45,974 nucleotides of DNA from Reclinomonas americana ATCC 50394 (taxonomy: Eukaryota; Jakobida; Jakobea; Jakobida): assembly GCA_048213135.1 (NCBI GenBank), contig PS015653.1:1-45974 (forward strand), read 5' to 3'. Shown here piece by piece: positions 42,947-45,974 of the stretch. The notes below the pieces were generated by a model that did no database searches, had not been told where the DNA came from, and saw only the letters and a program-made list of their open reading frames with translations. Positions within the stretch are counted from its first letter, which is position 1; every line of letters starts with the position of its first letter. Made by a program: the position numbers and the translations under genes.

Positions 42947-45900
42947 ATAAGTTGAACGGCTCGGTCGACGACACTGTGTCTTTCTACCAGCAACTTACGG
43001 CCGCCGTCGACAACCCACCGACTGACTGGCCCGACCTTCAAGATCTCGGCATCGCTGGCGAAGCCGACTCCCGCATGCCTGACGTTCAACACACCTTGGC
43101 CGCCCAAGAGTCTCCACTCTGCAACACCGTGGTCACTGTGTCGAATGTTCGGAAACTGCTGAAGTCGCTTCACAAGGCGGTGGCGACTGGCTTGGATGGC
43201 GTGCCGTACGAGGTCTTCCAGTACTTTGCCGACCGCAAGGGCGACACTGAGGTAATGGGCTGGGTTGACATGGTGGCTGACATCATCCAGATTGCTCTGT
43301 GGTCCTGCCGGTCGCCGCACTCCATCCGCATGCGCCGCATCATTCACATCTGGAAGGGCAAGGGCGACATCGTCAACAACACCGACAACCTCGACCAGTT
43401 CCGCCCCATCTCGCTGCAAGTGGCACTGTACAAGATCATCAACCTCTACTTCCTCCGCAACGTCCTCCAGCCGATTGCGCACATGGTCGACCTGTTATGC
43501 GACGAATAGCAAGGCTTCCGCTTCGGCTCCGACGGCTGCCTGCAACACCACTTTGTCGGTCAGAGTGTGATCGACGATTTCTGCAACAACATCAACCATT
43601 ACGGTTCCCTCAGCCCTGTTCCAGCTCCCAACCCTCCTGACCAACACAACTGCCTGGTGGTCCTCAAGCTTGACAGCAAGCGCGCTTACGACAGTGTTCC
43701 CCCTGCTCTTGTTCGTTTTGTGCTTGAGAAGATGTGCTTCCCCCTTTACATCACGCATTATTTGATGGACTGGATCGAGTTCCAGCCTTTCGTGGCATCC
43801 CTCGACAACTTTCAGGTGACACCTGTCATGTTGTCTTCTCGGGGTGTTCCGCAAGGTGATGTCCTCAGTCCTTTTGTCTACAGTGTCATCGCATCTGTGT
43901 TCATTCGCGACGTTCGCGCCCTTCGTGTTGGTTACTCTTTCTGTGATTCCGCCATTCGTGTGTGTGTTTCTGCATTTGCCGATGATCGTCACGTGGTGGT
44001 GTCTTCCGTTCGTGAGGCGCAGCTGGTCCTGGATCTGTCCAAGCGTTTGACCGAGTGGTCTGGCATTGCCGACAACCCGCAGAAGTCATTGGTGTTGGCT
44101 CTGGTCCAATGCATGTGCAGAACTTTGCGCGGCGGAGGAGTTTGATCCCGAGCTGCTGATGGCTGGCACTGCGTTGCGATCCATGTCATCTGTCATGATC
44201 ACTGAGTGCGATCGTTGGCTTGGCTACCCGTTCTACTCACCGACTCGTACAAGTGAGGCGAAGAAGCAAGTGGCAGCTCTTCACGCCATCAAGAAGTCGT
44301 CGCTGTTGCCGCTCCAGAAGGTGGATGCTGTTCTCCCCAAGGTCACCTTTGTCATGTCTGCCGTGGAGCTTCAGCTGAACGTGCTCGCCCAATTCGACCG
44401 CAAGATCCGCGACAGCATCCGACTCTGCCTTGGCCTCGACAACGACTCCGGCACTCCCTTCCTCTACACTCCGCTGTCGAAAGGTGGTCTCGGCCTGTAC
44501 TCTGTGGTGGAGCGAGCGGCCTAGCTATAGGCCTCTCTGTTGATCAACTCGGCGGTACCGGTGAAGCTGTTGACACACCGCCGACCGCTGACTCGCCGTG
44601 TGGCGGAGCACATGCTCCACTGCTCGGTGAAGGTGGCCGGTGGTCGTGTTGATGACTACTCGCGATTGCCGACTGCTGGTTTGGTGGCCAAGTACCGGCA
44701 GACGAACGAGGTCACAGACATCAATCGCCAACAGCTGCTCGCCACAGCGGTATGTCTCTGTGTGTTTGTCTCCTGTTGTCTCTCCGGCTGGTGCTGCTGC
44801 GGTTGCTCCTGGTGCTTGTGCACATGTGCTCGGTTCCAACAAGTGGCCACTGATCCGAATGCTCCTCGCCGCGCTGTTCGCTCCAATCTGATGGGTGTTG
44901 CTCTCGGGCACGCTCTGAAGTTGGGTGTCAGTGTGGAGGCGCATCCGGCTGCTGCTGCTGGTTAGCCTCCGCTGGTGGTCGGACGGCTGGCTGACGGTGG
45001 TGTTGTGTTTCCCTATGCCTCTCGCTTTTTACCTGCGATGTCACACTTCTACTCCAAGCGCCACATTGTGAGCTGGAAGGCCTTGCGGATCCGGAGGTGT
45101 GGTGCCTTTGTCGACTCTCTGCAGAAGGCTGCTGCTGGAACCCATGACGTTGTGGCTCAGGGCAACGGCATCAGCGAGAAGGAGCAGCGCTTCCTGTGCA
45201 AGATGCGGACCAACTCCGTCATGCTCAACAACAAGGCGGCGGTCTTCAACGGCGACCCTGGTGGCCCTGCCTCGCTGTGCCCACTCTGTGGCAAGGGGTC
45301 GACGTCGGAGTCGCTCGGTCACTTGCTCAACGGCTGTGAAAAGCTGAAGGGCTTGTGGACGACGCACCATGGCCACGACAACTTGCTTGACGTCCTTCGA
45401 ATTCAAGCGGCTCTGGTGCGGCGCCCCAAGGTGGACGGTGTGGCGTGCCAGCTGGTGCGCGAGCGTGTCGACGTCGACTTGCTGCCCGCGGCGGTGGACT
45501 TTGCCAACCACGCCAACTTGGCCAGGCTCAAGCCGGACCTCACCCTGGTTCATACCAGAGAGGGGACTGGTGAGATCTGCTCGGTCCAGGTGGTGGAGCT
45601 GACGTGCCCCTTCGCCAACGGAGACTCGGGCAAGTCTGCTGTCAACGGCAAGAAGGCCAAGTACGACTCGTTGGTCAAGGCCATCAAGCAGAAGGTTGGC
45701 GATCAGGCCAAGGTCGAGCTGGTGGTGCTCCCTGTGACCTCGATTGGCACGGCTCCAACGTTGGTGTCGACTGGCCTCCGTCGTCTCGGCGTGCACAACG
45801 TCCGACAGTGCATCTCTCGCCTTTGCACGACAAGCGTACGTACAAGTTACTCGATGTTTGTCCAACGATGCAAGGGAGTAGGTGGTGCACAGGTTCAGGC

Positions 45901-45974
45901 CGGAGTGCAGCTTGCTCATGGTGGCGTGGTGTGAGAGAAGTAACAGTTTCCCAATGCTTGCCCCATGGCCACTG
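42947..45974 (+). mobile_element. 5'-truncated R2-like (RLE-class) non-LTR retrotransposon
   Basis: Element sequence starts directly upstream of the Aurora ATG in opposite orientation and continues past the window end. The first readable codons lie already in the N-terminal part of the reverse transcriptase, so the 5' end with any N-terminal zinc fingers or Myb domain is missing, as expected from incomplete target-primed reverse transcription. The order RT, thumb, CCHC-type finger, PD-(D/E)xK-like endonuclease places it in the early-branching restriction-like-endonuclease LINEs (R2, NeSL, R4, CRE groups). No long terminal repeats and no target-site duplication could be assessed, because the 3' end lies outside. 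The C-terminal frame closes at 45934. Base use is close to the host genes. Confidence 0.85.
42952..45934 (+). pseudogene. Degenerate RT-endonuclease ORF of the retrotransposon
   Basis: One reading frame in pieces. 42952-43509 holds the RT start (TGLDGVPYEVF, HIWKGKGD, FRPISLQVALYKI). After an in-frame TAG at 43507 it continues with the A motif LKLDSKRAYDSV, the B motif SRGVPQGDVLSPF and the catalytic FADD (for YADD) at about 43975. Two single-base frame changes near 44105 and 44140 move it into the frame of the thumb (LPKVTFVMSAVELQL, SKGGLGLYSVVERAA). Further in-frame TAGs lie at 44522, 44528 and 44963. The last part has a C-x2-C...H-x4-C finger (from CPLCGKG, about 45277-45340), then KPDLTLV and VVELTCPF of the restriction-like endonuclease. 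The copy cannot make a full product without recoding, so it is most likely dead. Sequencing error could explain the two frameshifts. Confidence 0.82.

Noticed and set aside
43507-44965. UAG reassigned to glutamine in the nuclear code
   Set aside because: TAG terminates the SDR, PLAC8-type and CCDC33-like genes at family-consistent ends, and Gln codons CAG/CAA are used normally.
42952-45934. Retroviral or LTR-retrotransposon polymerase
   Set aside because: The order RT, CCHC finger, restriction-like endonuclease, and the absence of protease, RNase H-integrase and LTRs, fit a LINE of the R2 type.

Overview
This window is nuclear DNA of a GC-rich, intron-rich unicellular eukaryote, probably a free-living flagellate outside the animals. 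The genes are cut by many very short GT-AG introns (about 28-90 nt), and TG/CA microsatellites sit in introns and gene borders. The gene content points the same way: a CEP295/Ana1-type centriole protein, a CCDC33-type C2/coiled-coil protein and a possible striated-fibre coiled coil suggest basal bodies. COMMD9, a prenylated coiled-coil Rab GTPase and PEX7 are broadly eukaryotic. An Mmm1-type SMP protein (ERMES, absent from animals) and a CinA/NMNAT-type protein argue against an animal. I cannot name the species. TAA, TGA and TAG all end well-anchored genes, so the code is standard.

Layout from left to right: a small multi-pass membrane protein (388-1442 +); a PH-domain protein (1495-3407 -); a coiled-coil filament-like protein (3670-5561 +); a giant protein with three PH domains, a TKL kinase, ARM/HEAT-like repeats and a dual-specificity phosphatase (5740-12442 -); a CinA-like/nucleotidylyltransferase protein (12581-14533 +); COMMD9 (14609-15392 -); a coiled-coil Rab GTPase (15473-18680 +); CEP295-like (18741-22964 -); an SDR oxidoreductase interrupted by a 953-nt gap (23093-25149 -); a 1-kb intergenic region; an Old Yellow Enzyme flavoprotein (26149-27559 +); a PLAC8-type Cys-rich protein (27666-28410 -); CCDC33-like (28522-33819 +); PEX7 (33948-35426 +); ACP6-like histidine acid phosphatase (35562-37459 -); Mmm1-like SMP protein (37534-38794 +); two unrecognised genes (38820-39423 - and 39516-40586 +); Aurora kinase (40880-42946 -); and a 5'-truncated, degenerate RLE-class non-LTR retrotransposon from 42947 to the window end.

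Genes are packed in almost strictly alternating orientation. Divergent pairs are usually separated by only about 75-260 bp (shared promoters) and convergent pairs by about 25-295 bp. The main exception is the 1-kb SDR/OYE divergent promoter, which carries a cluster of TTCGAA and GAATTC palindromes. Genes do not form operons, but there are loose themes: cytoskeleton/centriole, membrane contact and peroxisome/lipid handling (PEX7, ACP6, Mmm1 are consecutive), and electrophile or carbonyl reduction (SDR and OYE head to head).

The most notable observations are the kinase-phosphatase fusion, supported by mostly phase-consistent exons; a recurrent non-consensus 5' splice site GTTGCG, confirmed by homology inside PEX7, the nucleotidylyltransferase, the kinase and SDR genes; and the retrotransposon that abuts the Aurora start codon and whose four in-frame stops are all TAG. 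Exon structures were derived by hand from splice motifs, phase and remembered family motifs; no database search was run.
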